This document shows, one piece after another, positions 1 to 7,793 of a DNA stretch of 64,000 nt. The translations under genes and the position numbers were made by a program. Positions within the stretch are counted from its first letter, which is position 1, and each line of letters begins with the position of its first letter. This DNA is from Pseudomonas jessenii (GTDB lineage Bacteria > Pseudomonadota > Gammaproteobacteria > Pseudomonadales > Pseudomonadaceae): assembly GCF_002236115.1 (NCBI RefSeq), contig NZ_NIWT01000004.1:682001-746000 (forward strand), in the 5' to 3' direction. The notes below the pieces were generated by a model. The model had not been told where the DNA came from. It worked only from the letters and a program-made list of their open reading frames with translations, and made no database searches.

Positions 1-1
1 C

Positions 2-892
2 GGTGAGTACGGCACTACCGCAACCTACATGAGTGAAGTGGCGCTCAAGGGCCAGCGCGGTTTCTTCGCCTCGTTCCAGTACGTGACCCTGATTGGCGGC
101 CAATTGCTCGCGGTGTCGCTGGTGGTGGTCCTGCAACAGTTCCTCACCGAAGATGACCTGCGTGCCTACGGCTGGCGGATACCCTTCGTGGTGGGTGCCA
201 TGGCGGCGCTGGTTTCGCTGTATCTGCGTCGTTCGCTCAAAGAAACCACCAGCAAGGCAATGCGCGAAAACAAGGACGCCGGCAGCATCAGCGCCCTGTT
301 TCGCGACCATAAAACCGCATTCATCACCGTACTCGGTTACACCGCCGGTGGTTCGCTGATCTTCTACACCTTCACCACGTACATGCAGAAGTACCTGGTG
401 AACACCGCCGGCATGCCGGCCAAGACCGCCAGCTACATCATGACCGGCGCGCTGTTCCTCTATATGTGCATGCAGCCGATTTTCGGCATGCTCGCCGACA
501 AGATCGGCCGGCGTAACTCGATGCTCTGGTTCGGCGCCCTCGGCACGCTGTGCACCGTGCCGATCCTGTTGAGCCTGAAAAGCGTGACAAGTCCGTTTCT
601 GGCCTTCGTGTTGATTACCCTGGCGCTGGCGATCGTCAGTTTCTACACCTCCATCAGTGGCCTGGTGAAAGCCGAGATGTTCCCGCCCGAGGTGCGTGCA
701 TTGGGTGTCGGCCTGGCGTATGCGGTGGCGAATGCGATTTTCGGTGGTTCGGCGGAGTATGTGGCCTTGAGCCTCAAGGCCGTGGGCATGGAAAACTCGT
801 TCTACTGGTACGTGACGGTGATGATGGCGATAGCGTTCCTGTTCAGCCTGCGTCTGCCGAAACAGGCGAAGTATCTGCATCACGACCTTTGA
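2..892 (+). CDS. pcaT: MFS metabolite:H+ symporter, PcaT-like (5' end outside window)
   Basis: C-terminal 296 residues of a major facilitator transporter of the alpha-ketoglutarate/dicarboxylate permease type, an inner-membrane proton symporter. The frame is open to the left edge and reads GEYGTTATYMSEVA before the first internal Met at 29, so the start lies outside the window. Several hydrophobic helices follow, with the cytoplasmic loop motif DKIGRRNSM near residue 165. The gene ends 43 bases before pcaB and sits in the order T-B-D-C known from Pseudomonas pca clusters, so the substrate is probably beta-ketoadipate or a related aromatic-derived dicarboxylate. Family assignment is firm; the substrate is inferred from context. 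Confidence 0.85.
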   Translation, partial: GEYGTTATYMSEVALKGQRGFFASFQYVTLIGGQLLAVSLVVVLQQFLTEDDLRAYGWRIPFVVGAMAALVSLYLRRSLKETTSKAMRENKDAGSISALFRDHKTAFITVLGYTAGGSLIFYTFTTYMQKYLVNTAGMPAKTASYIMTGALFLYMCMQPIFGMLADKIGRRNSMLWFGALGTLCTVPILLSLKSVTSPFLAFVLITLALAIVSFYTSISGLVKAEMFPPEVRALGVGLAYAVANAIFGGSAEYVALSLKAVGMENSFYWYVTVMMAIAFLFSLRLPKQAKYLHHDL

Positions 893-935
893 TCTTCACG
901 CGCGGACCGCAGGCCCGCGCCTCCAGGAATTGTTT

Positions 936-2300
936 ATGAACCAGCGACCGGGCAATCAATTGTTCGATGCCTATTTCACGGCCCGCGACATGCGTGAGGT
1001 GTTCTGCGATCAGGGTCGGGTCCAGGCCATGCTCGATTTCGAAGCGGCATTGGCCCGGGCCGAAGCACGGGTCGGGATGATTCCGTCGAGTGCTGTCGCG
1101 CCGATTGAAGCAGCTTGCCGTGCCGGGCTTTATGATTTTGCGATGTTGGGCGAGGCCATTGCCACGGCGGGTAACTCGGCGATTCCGTTGGTCAAGGCGC
1201 TGGGCAAGCAGATCGCGGCCACCGATGCCGAAGCCGAGCGCTATGTGCATCTGGGCGCGACCAGCCAGGACGTGATGGACAGCGGCCTGGTGCTGCAACT
1301 GCGCCGGGCGCTGGAACTGATCGAGAGCGACCTGGCACAACTGGGGCAGACACTCGCGTCCCAGGCCCAGCGCTACGCGACCACGCCATTGGCCGGACGC
1401 ACCTGGCTGCAGCATGCGACACCGGTCACCCTCGGCATGAAGGTCGCCGGCTGGCTGGGGGCGGTGACCCGCAGTCGCCAACGCTTGGCCGAACTCAAGC
1501 CGCGTCTGCTGGTGCTGCAATTCGGCGGTGCGTCCGGAACCCTTGCGGCCCTTGGCGAACAGGCCATGCCGATTGCCCAAGCGCTGGCCGAAGAACTGCA
1601 ACTGACCTTGCCCGATCAGCCGTGGCACACCCAGCGCGATCGTGTGGTGGAGTTCGGCGCTGCGCTCGGCCTGATCGCCGGCAGTCTCGGCAAACTCGGG
1701 CGTGATATCAGCCTGTTGATGCAAACCGAGGCCGCCGAAGTGTTCGAGCCTTCGGCGCCGGGCAAGGGCGGTTCCTCGACCATGCCGCACAAACGCAATC
1801 CGGTGGGCGCGGCGGTGTTGATCGGCGCGGCGACTCGCGTACCCGGTTTGCTCTCGACGCTGTTCAGCGCCATGCCCCAGGAGCACGAGCGCAGCCTCGG
1901 TCTGTGGCATGCCGAGTGGGAAACCCTGCCGGAAATCTGCTGCCTGGTGTCGGGCAGCCTGCATCAAGCATTGTTGATCGCCCAAGGGCTGGAAGTGGAT
2001 GCCGAGCGCATGGCGCGCAATCTCGATTTGACCCAGGGCCTGGTGCTCGCCGAAGCGGTGAGCATCGTCCTCGCGCAGCGGGTTGGGCGCGATACCGCGC
2101 ATCATCTGTTGGAGCAATGCTGCAAACGCGCCGTGGCCGAACAACGTCACCTGCGTGCGGTCCTCGGCGACGAACCACAAGTGACCGCCGAACTGTCGGC
2201 GGCTGAGCTCGATCATCTGCTGGACCCTGCCCATTACCTCGGCCAGGCCAAAACCTGGGTCGAGAGGGCGGTGGCTGAACATTCTGCATTGACTGCCTGA
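936..2300 (+). CDS. pcaB: 3-carboxy-cis,cis-muconate cycloisomerase
   Basis: 454-residue member of the fumarase/aspartase superfamily. It lactonises 3-carboxy-cis,cis-muconate to 4-carboxymuconolactone in the protocatechuate branch of the beta-ketoadipate pathway, in the cytoplasm. The superfamily signature GSSTMPHKRNP is near residue 280 and the first conserved region (GATSQDVMDSGL) near residue 105. I chose ATG 936 rather than the in-frame TTG at 930 because the ribosome site CAGGA (925-929) is then 6 bases upstream. It lies between pcaT and pcaD with gaps of 43 and 12 bases, consistent with one operon. Confidence 0.95.
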   Translation: MNQRPGNQLFDAYFTARDMREVFCDQGRVQAMLDFEAALARAEARVGMIPSSAVAPIEAACRAGLYDFAMLGEAIATAGNSAIPLVKALGKQIAATDAEAERYVHLGATSQDVMDSGLVLQLRRALELIESDLAQLGQTLASQAQRYATTPLAGRTWLQHATPVTLGMKVAGWLGAVTRSRQRLAELKPRLLVLQFGGASGTLAALGEQAMPIAQALAEELQLTLPDQPWHTQRDRVVEFGAALGLIAGSLGKLGRDISLLMQTEAAEVFEPSAPGKGGSSTMPHKRNPVGAAVLIGAATRVPGLLSTLFSAMPQEHERSLGLWHAEWETLPEICCLVSGSLHQALLIAQGLEVDAERMARNLDLTQGLVLAEAVSIVLAQRVGRDTAHHLLEQCCKRAVAEQRHLRAVLGDEPQVTAELSAAELDHLLDPAHYLGQAKTWVERAVAEHSALTA

Positions 2301-2312
2301 AGGAGACTTGCT

Positions 2313-3104
2313 GTGGCTTTTGTACAACTCGCCGAGGGCGAACTGCATTACCAACTCGATGGACCGGTCGATGCGCCGGTGCTGGTGCTGTCCAACTCCC
2401 TGGGCACGGACCTGCACATGTGGGATGCGCAGATCCCGGCGTTCTCCAAGCATTTTCGCGTGCTGCGTTTCGACACCCGCGGCCATGGCCAGTCATTGGT
2501 AACGCCGGGGTCTTACAGCATCGAGCAACTGGGCCGCGACGTGCTCGCATTGCTGGATGCCTTGCACATTGAGCGCGCGCATTTCTGCGGTCTGTCCATG
2601 GGCGGGCTGATTGGCCAGTGGCTGGGGATCAACGCCGGCGAGCGGCTGAACAAACTGATCGTGTGCAACACCGCAGCGAAAATCGGCGATCCATCGGTAT
2701 GGAACCCGCGTATCGAAATGGTGCTGCGGGATGGTCAGGCGGCCATGGTTGCCCTGCGCGATGCGTCGATTGCGCGCTGGTTCACCCCGGACTTCTCCGA
2801 GGCCAACCCGGCGGCAGCCAAGCAGATTACCGACATGCTGGCGGCGACTTCGCCAGAAGGTTACGCGGCCAATTGCGCAGCTGTGCGCGATGCCGATTTC
2901 CGCGATCAGTTGTCCTCGATCAAGGCGCCGCTGCTGGTGATCGCCGGTACCCAGGATGCGGTCACGCCGCCGTCGGGTGGGCACTTCATTCAGGAACATG
3001 TACCGGGCGCCGAGTACGCCGAGTTCTATGCCGCGCACCTGTCCAACGTTCAGGCCGGCGCTGATTTCAGCGAACGCGTACTGGCGTTCCTGCTGGCTCG
3101 TTGA
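2313..3104 (+). CDS. pcaD: 3-oxoadipate enol-lactonase
   Basis: 263-residue alpha/beta hydrolase that opens beta-ketoadipate enol-lactone to beta-ketoadipate. The nucleophile elbow GLSMGG (near residue 95), the oxyanion region SNSLGTD near residue 30 and the acid stretch IAGTQDAVTPP near residue 212 are typical; the usual C-terminal His is in YAAHLSNV. It starts with GTG at 2313 behind a strong AAGGAGA site. It lies between pcaB and pcaC, so co-transcription is very likely. Confidence 0.95.
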   Translation: MAFVQLAEGELHYQLDGPVDAPVLVLSNSLGTDLHMWDAQIPAFSKHFRVLRFDTRGHGQSLVTPGSYSIEQLGRDVLALLDALHIERAHFCGLSMGGLIGQWLGINAGERLNKLIVCNTAAKIGDPSVWNPRIEMVLRDGQAAMVALRDASIARWFTPDFSEANPAAAKQITDMLAATSPEGYAANCAAVRDADFRDQLSSIKAPLLVIAGTQDAVTPPSGGHFIQEHVPGAEYAEFYAAHLSNVQAGADFSERVLAFLLAR

Positions 3105-3114
3105 GGGATATTCC

Positions 3115-3507
3115 GTGGACGAGAAACAACGTTACGACGAAGGCATGAAAGTCCGTCGCGCGGTACTGGGCGATGCTCACGTCGACCGCAGCCTGACCAC
3201 CCTGACCGAGTTCAACTCGGAGTTTCAGGAGATGATCACCCGCCACGCCTGGGGCGACATCTGGACCCGCGAGGGCCTGCCGCGCCATACCCGCAGCCTG
3301 ATCACCATCGCCATGCTGATCGGCATGAACCGCGAGGGTGAACTCAAACTGCACCTGCGCGCTGCCGCCAACAACGGTGTCAGCCGTGGCGAGATCAAGG
3401 AAGTGATCATGCAGAGCGCGATCTATTGCGGGATTCCGGCAGCCAATGCGACGTTCCACCTGGCCGAGTCGGTGTGGGATGAGTTGGGGGTTGAGTCGCG
3501 GGAGTAA
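3115..3507 (+). CDS. pcaC: 4-carboxymuconolactone decarboxylase
   Basis: 130-residue small enzyme of the CMD/AhpD-like fold that decarboxylates 4-carboxymuconolactone to the enol-lactone used by PcaD. It has the normal family length. GTG 3115 gives the usual N-terminus VDEKQRYDEGMKVRRAVLG and follows GAGGG by 7 bases. It is the last gene of the pca run here. Its last 99 bases (from 3409) are part of a 315-bp segment repeated at 4415-4729, where only a diverged 32-codon tail remains. Confidence 0.95.
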   Translation: MDEKQRYDEGMKVRRAVLGDAHVDRSLTTLTEFNSEFQEMITRHAWGDIWTREGLPRHTRSLITIAMLIGMNREGELKLHLRAAANNGVSRGEIKEVIMQSAIYCGIPAANATFHLAESVWDELGVESRE

Positions 3508-3524
3508 GCGGTAACGGTGAACAA

Positions 3525-3616
3525 CCTGTGGGAGCGAGCTTGCTCGCGATGGCGTCGGCACATTCACTATTGATGTCGCCTGATACACCGCCATCGCGAG
3601 CAAGCTCGCTCCCACA
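3525..3616. repeat. Inverted REP pair (BIME-like), class 1
   Basis: Two facing copies of the GGGAGCGAGCTTGCTCGCGA palindrome form a long potential hairpin between pcaC and the porin remnant. It is duplicated at 4531-4622. Confidence 0.9.
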
Positions 3617-3628
3617 TTTGTTTTGTGT

Positions 3629-3723
3629 TTACAACAGGCTGATCGGGTAGCTGATGATCAGGCGGTTCTCATCGAACTCGTTGTTGCTGTAGTCGCGGCG
3701 CATGGTCGAGTTGCGCCATTTCA
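3629..3723 (-). pseudogene. Duplicated 3' end of the OprD-type porin gene
   Basis: Encodes the last ~31 residues of the porin at 4635-5894 (NSTMRRDYSNNEF to ISYPISLL and stop), differing at one base. It is cut off at 3723 by unrelated AT-rich DNA and has no start, so it is a fragment left by the duplication. Confidence 0.85.
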
Positions 3724-3889
3724 TACTGATACCGCAGTGTGGAATAAGTTACTTGAGTGAAAAATACTAAAGCTTACTAGGTTTGCGTGGCTCATTGTAC
3801 CTAGCAGTTCTGATAGTTGTATTTGCGTACTTTTGTATTAAGGTCTTGTAGGTAAATATCTTTCAAGTTCTGATACTGAGGTAACTGTA

Positions 3890-4375
3890 ATGAGCGAAGA
3901 ATTTATTAAGCGGGATTCAGCTTCGGCTGAGGTTTATAAAAATTTCCCCGATTTGAAAGCAGCTACTGGGTTTATGCGGTTGGAAATCACTAGGGGGAAT
4001 GTTGTTGAAGAATATAAAGCTACCAGTTTTTACATGAGGGCGGATGAGACTTATGCTCTGATTTTCGCGAATATTGGCGATGCATTAGATGGTCAGAGAA
4101 TTAAAATAAACTCTTTTGTAAAAATGGAAGCGGGGAAGCGCTACATACTCGGTCCTGGCAATGAATCAGTGTTGGCATGGTATATCGACATGAAAGGTGG
4201 TGGTAGTTATGAATCCATTGGTTCAGGAAAATTGGATGTAGAAACAGCTGTATCGAAACCACCTAAGCCTTATATTAAAGGTTCGATTGAGTTTATGTGT
4301 AGGGAAACGCCCTTCAGTGATACTTGGATGAAAGTGGTGGCGAAAGACTTTTGGGTTGAAGGTGATATGTCGTAA
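3890..4375 (+). CDS. Orphan protein of unknown function, repeat-flanked insert
   Basis: 161 residues, not recognised. The base composition is clearly AT-richer than the surrounding genes and codon use is unlike theirs, suggesting transfer. It has no signal peptide or membrane segment; predicted content is mostly beta (for example TGFMRLEITRGNVVEEY and RIKINSFVKMEAGKRYILG), with a conserved-looking C-terminus around FMCRETPFSDTWMKV. ATG 3890 follows GAGG by 8 bases and the upstream 165 bases are AT-rich with possible promoter sequences. It sits between two 315-bp direct repeats at the pcaC/porin junction, so it is not part of the pca operon. No function is proposed. Confidence 0.7.
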   Translation: MSEEFIKRDSASAEVYKNFPDLKAATGFMRLEITRGNVVEEYKATSFYMRADETYALIFANIGDALDGQRIKINSFVKMEAGKRYILGPGNESVLAWYIDMKGGGSYESIGSGKLDVETAVSKPPKPYIKGSIEFMCRETPFSDTWMKVVAKDFWVEGDMS

Positions 4376-4414
4376 GAGTTGGTGAAAGGTCGTTGGGAAA
4401 AGCAGTGCATTAAC

Positions 4415-4513
4415 ATGCAGAGCGCAACTTACAGCTGCAACCCGGCGACCCACACGACGTTCCACCTGGCAGAGTTGGTGTGGGATAAGTTGGGGGTTGA
4501 GTCGCGGGAGTAG
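4415..4513 (+). pseudogene. pcaC 3'-end remnant
   Basis: A 32-codon open stretch from an ATG to TAG whose end, TFHLAELVWDKLGVESRE, matches the PcaC C-terminus except for a few changes. The rest of pcaC is missing. The divergence implies a different source or long decay. Confidence 0.8.
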
Positions 4514-4530
4514 TCAGTAACACCGTGCAA

Positions 4531-4622
4531 CCTGTGGGAGCGAGCTTGCTCGCGATGGCGTCGGCACATTCACTATTGATGTCGCCTGATACACCGCCAT
4601 CACGAGCAAGCTCGCTCCCACA
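4531..4622. repeat. Inverted REP pair, class 1 (second copy)
   Basis: Nearly identical to 3525-3616 (one base differs, CATCACGAG for CATCGCGAG) as part of the 315-bp duplication. Confidence 0.9.
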
Positions 4623-4634
4623 TTTGTTTTGTGT

Positions 4635-5894
4635 TTACAACAGGCTGATCGGGTAGCTAATGATCAGGCGGTTCTCATCGAACTCGTTGTTGCTGTAGTC
4701 GCGGCGCATGGTCGAGTTGCGCCATTTCAGGTTCAGGTCCTTCAGCGCACCGCTTTGCACGGTGTAGCCCAGTTCACTTTCGCGTCCCCATTCCTTGCCG
4801 TCGGTGATGGTGCCGGTGTGCACATTGTCACCGCTGATGTAGCGGTTCATCAGGGTCAGGCCCGGAACGCCCAGGGCGGCGAAGTTGTAGTCGTGGCGTA
4901 CTTGCCAGGATTTCTCCTGGGCATTGTCGTAGCTGGAGTTGTAGCTGTCGTTGGCCAGGGTACCGCCGCTGGTGCCGTTGACCCGCATCCAGGCGTTGTC
5001 GCCGGTGAGTTTTTGCAGGCCGACGTAGAAGGTGTTGCCGCCGTATTTGGCCGAGAACAAACCGTACATGGTCTTGTTGTCCAGCTCGCCGGCCAGGGCG
5101 CTGCCGTCATCCTTACCGTAGAAGAAACCCAGGTTGGCGCCCAGGGTCCAGTCACCCAATGGCTGGCTGTGGGTCAGGTTGATGAACTGCTGGCTGTAGA
5201 TGTCCTTGAGCTCGGCGTTCCACAGGCCGATCTGGGTGCGCTTTTCGTTGAACAGGTATTCGCCGCCCTGAAAGTTGAAACGGTCGGAGGTGAACGCCGC
5301 TTTGCCGGTCATCGACATGTCGTCCATGCTGCTGTCATCGCGGGGGCTGTTCTGCCGGAACTGGCCGCCGTAGAGCGTCAGGCCATTGATCTCCTTCGAC
5401 GTGATCTGGCCGCCCCGGAAGGTTTGCGGCAACGAACGACCGTCGTCCGAACGCAGGATTGGCAACACCGGCATCCACTCGCCGACTTTCACTTCGGTCT
5501 GCGACAGCTTGGCCTTGAACGCGACATTGGTGCGGCCGAAGTTATCCGCCGGGCGACCGTCATGATCCAGCGGCAGCAGTTGCGTACCGCCTGTGCCTTT
5601 ACCGCCGTCGAGTTTCACCGAATATAAACTGAGCACATCCATGCCGAATCCGACGGTGCCCTGGGTGAACCCGGACTTGGCGTCGAGGATGAAACTCTGC
5701 GTCCATTCTTCAGCCTTGCCTTGGGCCTTGGTCGGGTTGGTGAAGTTGCGGTTGATGTAGAAGTTGCGCAGGTTCAGGTTGACCTTGGCGCCTTCGACAA
5801 AACCCGACTCTTCGGCGATGGCGGGCAGGGCCGCGCTGGCCAGGGCCATGGCAATCAGGCTGGGAACGAAGTACTGCGCGGGAGAAGGCGTCAT
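4635..5894 (-). CDS. OprD-family outer-membrane porin, probably PcaP/BenF-like
   Basis: 419-residue outer-membrane channel of the OprD/Opd family for small carboxylates. The N-terminus has a signal peptide with cleavage expected after LPAIAEE; the C-terminus ends in an amphipathic strand (LIISYPISLL) although the terminal residue is Leu rather than the usual Phe. The body contains the many Gly/Tyr-rich strands and NYxxxD-type loops of this family. It is convergent with pcaBDC and lies next to ttgC, the position held by a BenF-like porin in P. putida as I recall. An aromatic-acid substrate is inferred from position only. Confidence 0.88.
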   Translation of the reverse strand: MTPSPAQYFVPSLIAMALASAALPAIAEESGFVEGAKVNLNLRNFYINRNFTNPTKAQGKAEEWTQSFILDAKSGFTQGTVGFGMDVLSLYSVKLDGGKGTGGTQLLPLDHDGRPADNFGRTNVAFKAKLSQTEVKVGEWMPVLPILRSDDGRSLPQTFRGGQITSKEINGLTLYGGQFRQNSPRDDSSMDDMSMTGKAAFTSDRFNFQGGEYLFNEKRTQIGLWNAELKDIYSQQFINLTHSQPLGDWTLGANLGFFYGKDDGSALAGELDNKTMYGLFSAKYGGNTFYVGLQKLTGDNAWMRVNGTSGGTLANDSYNSSYDNAQEKSWQVRHDYNFAALGVPGLTLMNRYISGDNVHTGTITDGKEWGRESELGYTVQSGALKDLNLKWRNSTMRRDYSNNEFDENRLIISYPISLL

Positions 5895-6287
5895 GGGCTC
5901 GGGTCTCTCTAATTCTTTGGGATGAAGCGGGGTGATGCCGCAACCCTGGGTTGCAGACGAATATTCGAAATCAGCACGAACGAAGCGGATCAGCCGGAGA
6001 GGGCAGGGCGCGGGGGCATGGCGTCGAACCTGTTGTTATTGGTTTTGTGGTTCGGATGGTGCGTGGAATGTACTGGATGGTTCAATTGTTAAAAGCAGGT
6101 TTTGGGCGATTATCGAACGCAACATGTCGCTGGATTTTGTGTGGCCTGTGCGGGCCTCATCGCGAGCAAGCTCGCTCCCACAGGTGGCCGGGTTTGGCAA
6201 AAATCTTGTGCACGCTGTAAGTCCACTGTGGGAGCGAGCTTGCTCGCGATGGGGCCATCACTGAGAACACACCTTTTCCCGCAGCCA
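5895..6287. other. Intergenic: porin promoter region and a REP pair
   Basis: No credible gene. The part near 5895-6120 should hold the promoter of the minus-strand porin, with GAGAGA just before its ATG. A REP pair occupies 6157-6252. Open frames here read through the REP and are not convincing. Confidence 0.6.
6157..6252. repeat. Inverted REP pair, class 1
   Basis: Two REP palindromes in inverted orientation separated by about 40 bases, between the porin gene and the ttgCBA terminator. Confidence 0.88.
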
Positions 6288-6323
6288 ACAAAAAGCCCAC
6301 CAATCGGTGGGCTTCTCGTTTTT
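6288..6323 (-). terminator. Rho-independent terminator of ttgCBA
   Basis: Read on the minus strand, AAGCCCACC pairs with GGTGGGCTT across a 4-base loop and is followed by Ts, 10-45 bases after the ttgC stop. The other strand also has a short T run, so it may work both ways. Confidence 0.85.
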
Positions 6324-6332
6324 ACAGCGCTA

Positions 6333-7793
6333 TCAGAAATACTTCATCTTCGGCGCTTCTTCTTTCAACGGCTCGTTCTTCGCCGTCTGTTCGTTCCAGC
6401 CACCACCCAGGGCCTTGTACAGGTTGACCTGGCTGACCAGCTGCGCCAGTCGGTCGGTGATCAGCACCTGTTGCGCACTGAACAACTGACGCTGGGCATC
6501 GAGGAAGGTCAGGTTGCTGTCGACACCAATGCGGTAGCGACGCTCGGCCAGGCGGTAGTAGTCCTGGTTGGCACTGACGAAATCTTTCTGTGCCTGCAAC
6601 TGCTGGACGTAGGTCTGGCGGGCGGCCAGGCCGTCGGCGACTTCCTGGAAGGCCGTTTGAATGGACTTCTCGTAGTTCGCCACGCCGATGTCTTTCTGGA
6701 TTTTCGAGTAATCCAGGCTGGCGCTCAGGGCGCCGGCGTTGAAGATCGGCAGGTTGATCTGCGGTTGGAACAACCAGGTGCCCGAACCACCCTTGAACAG
6801 ACCGGACAGGTCCGGGCTCAGGGTGCCGGCATTGGCCGTGAGGCTGATGCTCGGGAAGAACGCAGCCCGCGCCGCGCCGATGTTGGCATTGGCGGCCTTC
6901 AGGTTGTACTCGGCCTGAAGGATGTCCGGACGACGATGCAGCAGGTCCGACGGCAGGCCGGGTGGAACGTCGCTCAGCAGGTCGTCGTCAAGTGGTTTGG
7001 CCGCTTGCAGGTTGGCCGGGACACCGGTGCCGAGCAGCAGCACCAGGCTGTTCTCGTCCTGGGCGACCTGACGGGTGTACTTGGCCAGTTGCGCACGGGC
7101 GTTTTCCACCGAGGTGCGCGACTGTGCCAGGTCCAGGGCCGAGGCGACGCCGACTTCGTTGCTGCGGGCGGTGAGCTTGTAGCTCTCCTCGAAGGCGGCG
7201 AGGGTGTCCTGGGTCAGCTTGTACAGTTCCTTGTCGGCCTGCCAGGTCAGGTAGGCATTGGCCACACTGGCCACCAGGCTGATCTGCGTACTGCGGCGAC
7301 CCTCTTCAGTGGCGAAGTACTTCTGCAACGCTTCTTCGTTCAGGCTGCGAACCCGACCGAACAGGTCGAGTTCATAGGCGCTGACGCCAACAGTTGCCGA
7401 GTAGGAACTGGTGATGCCGGCTTCGCCGGTCTGGGAAGCATCAGCCGGAAGCCGCTGACGGCTGCCGCTGCCATTGGCCGAGACGGCCGGGAACAGATCG
7501 GCACGGGAGATGCGGTATTGAGCCGCGAACGCGTCGATGTTCAGGGCCGCGACACGCAGGTCACGGTTGTTTTCCAGGGCAACCTGGATCAGCTGTTGCA
7601 GCGCCGGGTCATGGAAAAACTGCTTCCAGCCCTGCTCGGCAGCCGCTTGCGCCGGTGCCTGGGCCGGCGAGTACGCCGGGCCCTGCGGGTACTGGCCCGC
7701 CACCGGTGCTTCGGGCTGCTGATAGTCAGGTATCAGCGAGCAGCCACCGAGCACGAAGGCGGCGACTGCCAGGGAGAGTAGCGACTTGCTCAT
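6333..7793 (-). CDS. ttgC: RND efflux outer-membrane channel lipoprotein
   Basis: 486-residue TolC-like channel (OprM/TtgC/EmhC family) that completes the tripartite pump across the outer membrane. A lipoprotein signal with lipobox LGGC puts the acylated Cys at residue 18. Two repeated outer-membrane efflux domains follow, with long coiled-coil helices (for example DLAQSRTSVENARAQLAKY near residue 220). Its ATG touches the stop of ttgB at 7793, so translation is coupled. Homologues are called OprM in P. aeruginosa and EmhC in P. fluorescens. Confidence 0.95.
   Translation of the reverse strand: MSKSLLSLAVAAFVLGGCSLIPDYQQPEAPVAGQYPQGPAYSPAQAPAQAAAEQGWKQFFHDPALQQLIQVALENNRDLRVAALNIDAFAAQYRISRADLFPAVSANGSGSRQRLPADASQTGEAGITSSYSATVGVSAYELDLFGRVRSLNEEALQKYFATEEGRRSTQISLVASVANAYLTWQADKELYKLTQDTLAAFEESYKLTARSNEVGVASALDLAQSRTSVENARAQLAKYTRQVAQDENSLVLLLGTGVPANLQAAKPLDDDLLSDVPPGLPSDLLHRRPDILQAEYNLKAANANIGAARAAFFPSISLTANAGTLSPDLSGLFKGGSGTWLFQPQINLPIFNAGALSASLDYSKIQKDIGVANYEKSIQTAFQEVADGLAARQTYVQQLQAQKDFVSANQDYYRLAERRYRIGVDSNLTFLDAQRQLFSAQQVLITDRLAQLVSQVNLYKALGGGWNEQTAKNEPLKEEAPKMKYF

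Larger units (their letters stand above)
3409..3723. repeat. 315-bp direct repeat, copy 1 (pcaC tail - REP pair - porin tail)
   Basis: Runs from ATGCAGAGC inside pcaC to ATTTCA at 3723 and aligns base for base, without gaps, with 4415-4729 (constant offset 1006). By eye the first ~117 bases differ at about 25 positions and the remaining ~198 at only 2. It brackets the AT-rich insert 3724-4414. Confidence 0.9.
4415..4729. repeat. 315-bp direct repeat, copy 2
   Basis: Same structure as 3409-3723. The pcaC-like portion is diverged, while the REP and porin portions are almost identical to copy 1. Its right part is the true 3' end of the intact porin gene. Confidence 0.9.

Noticed and set aside
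3890..4375. Orphan gene as an extra gene of the pca operon
   Set aside because: Different base composition, inserted between direct repeats, own upstream region; unlike any pathway enzyme.
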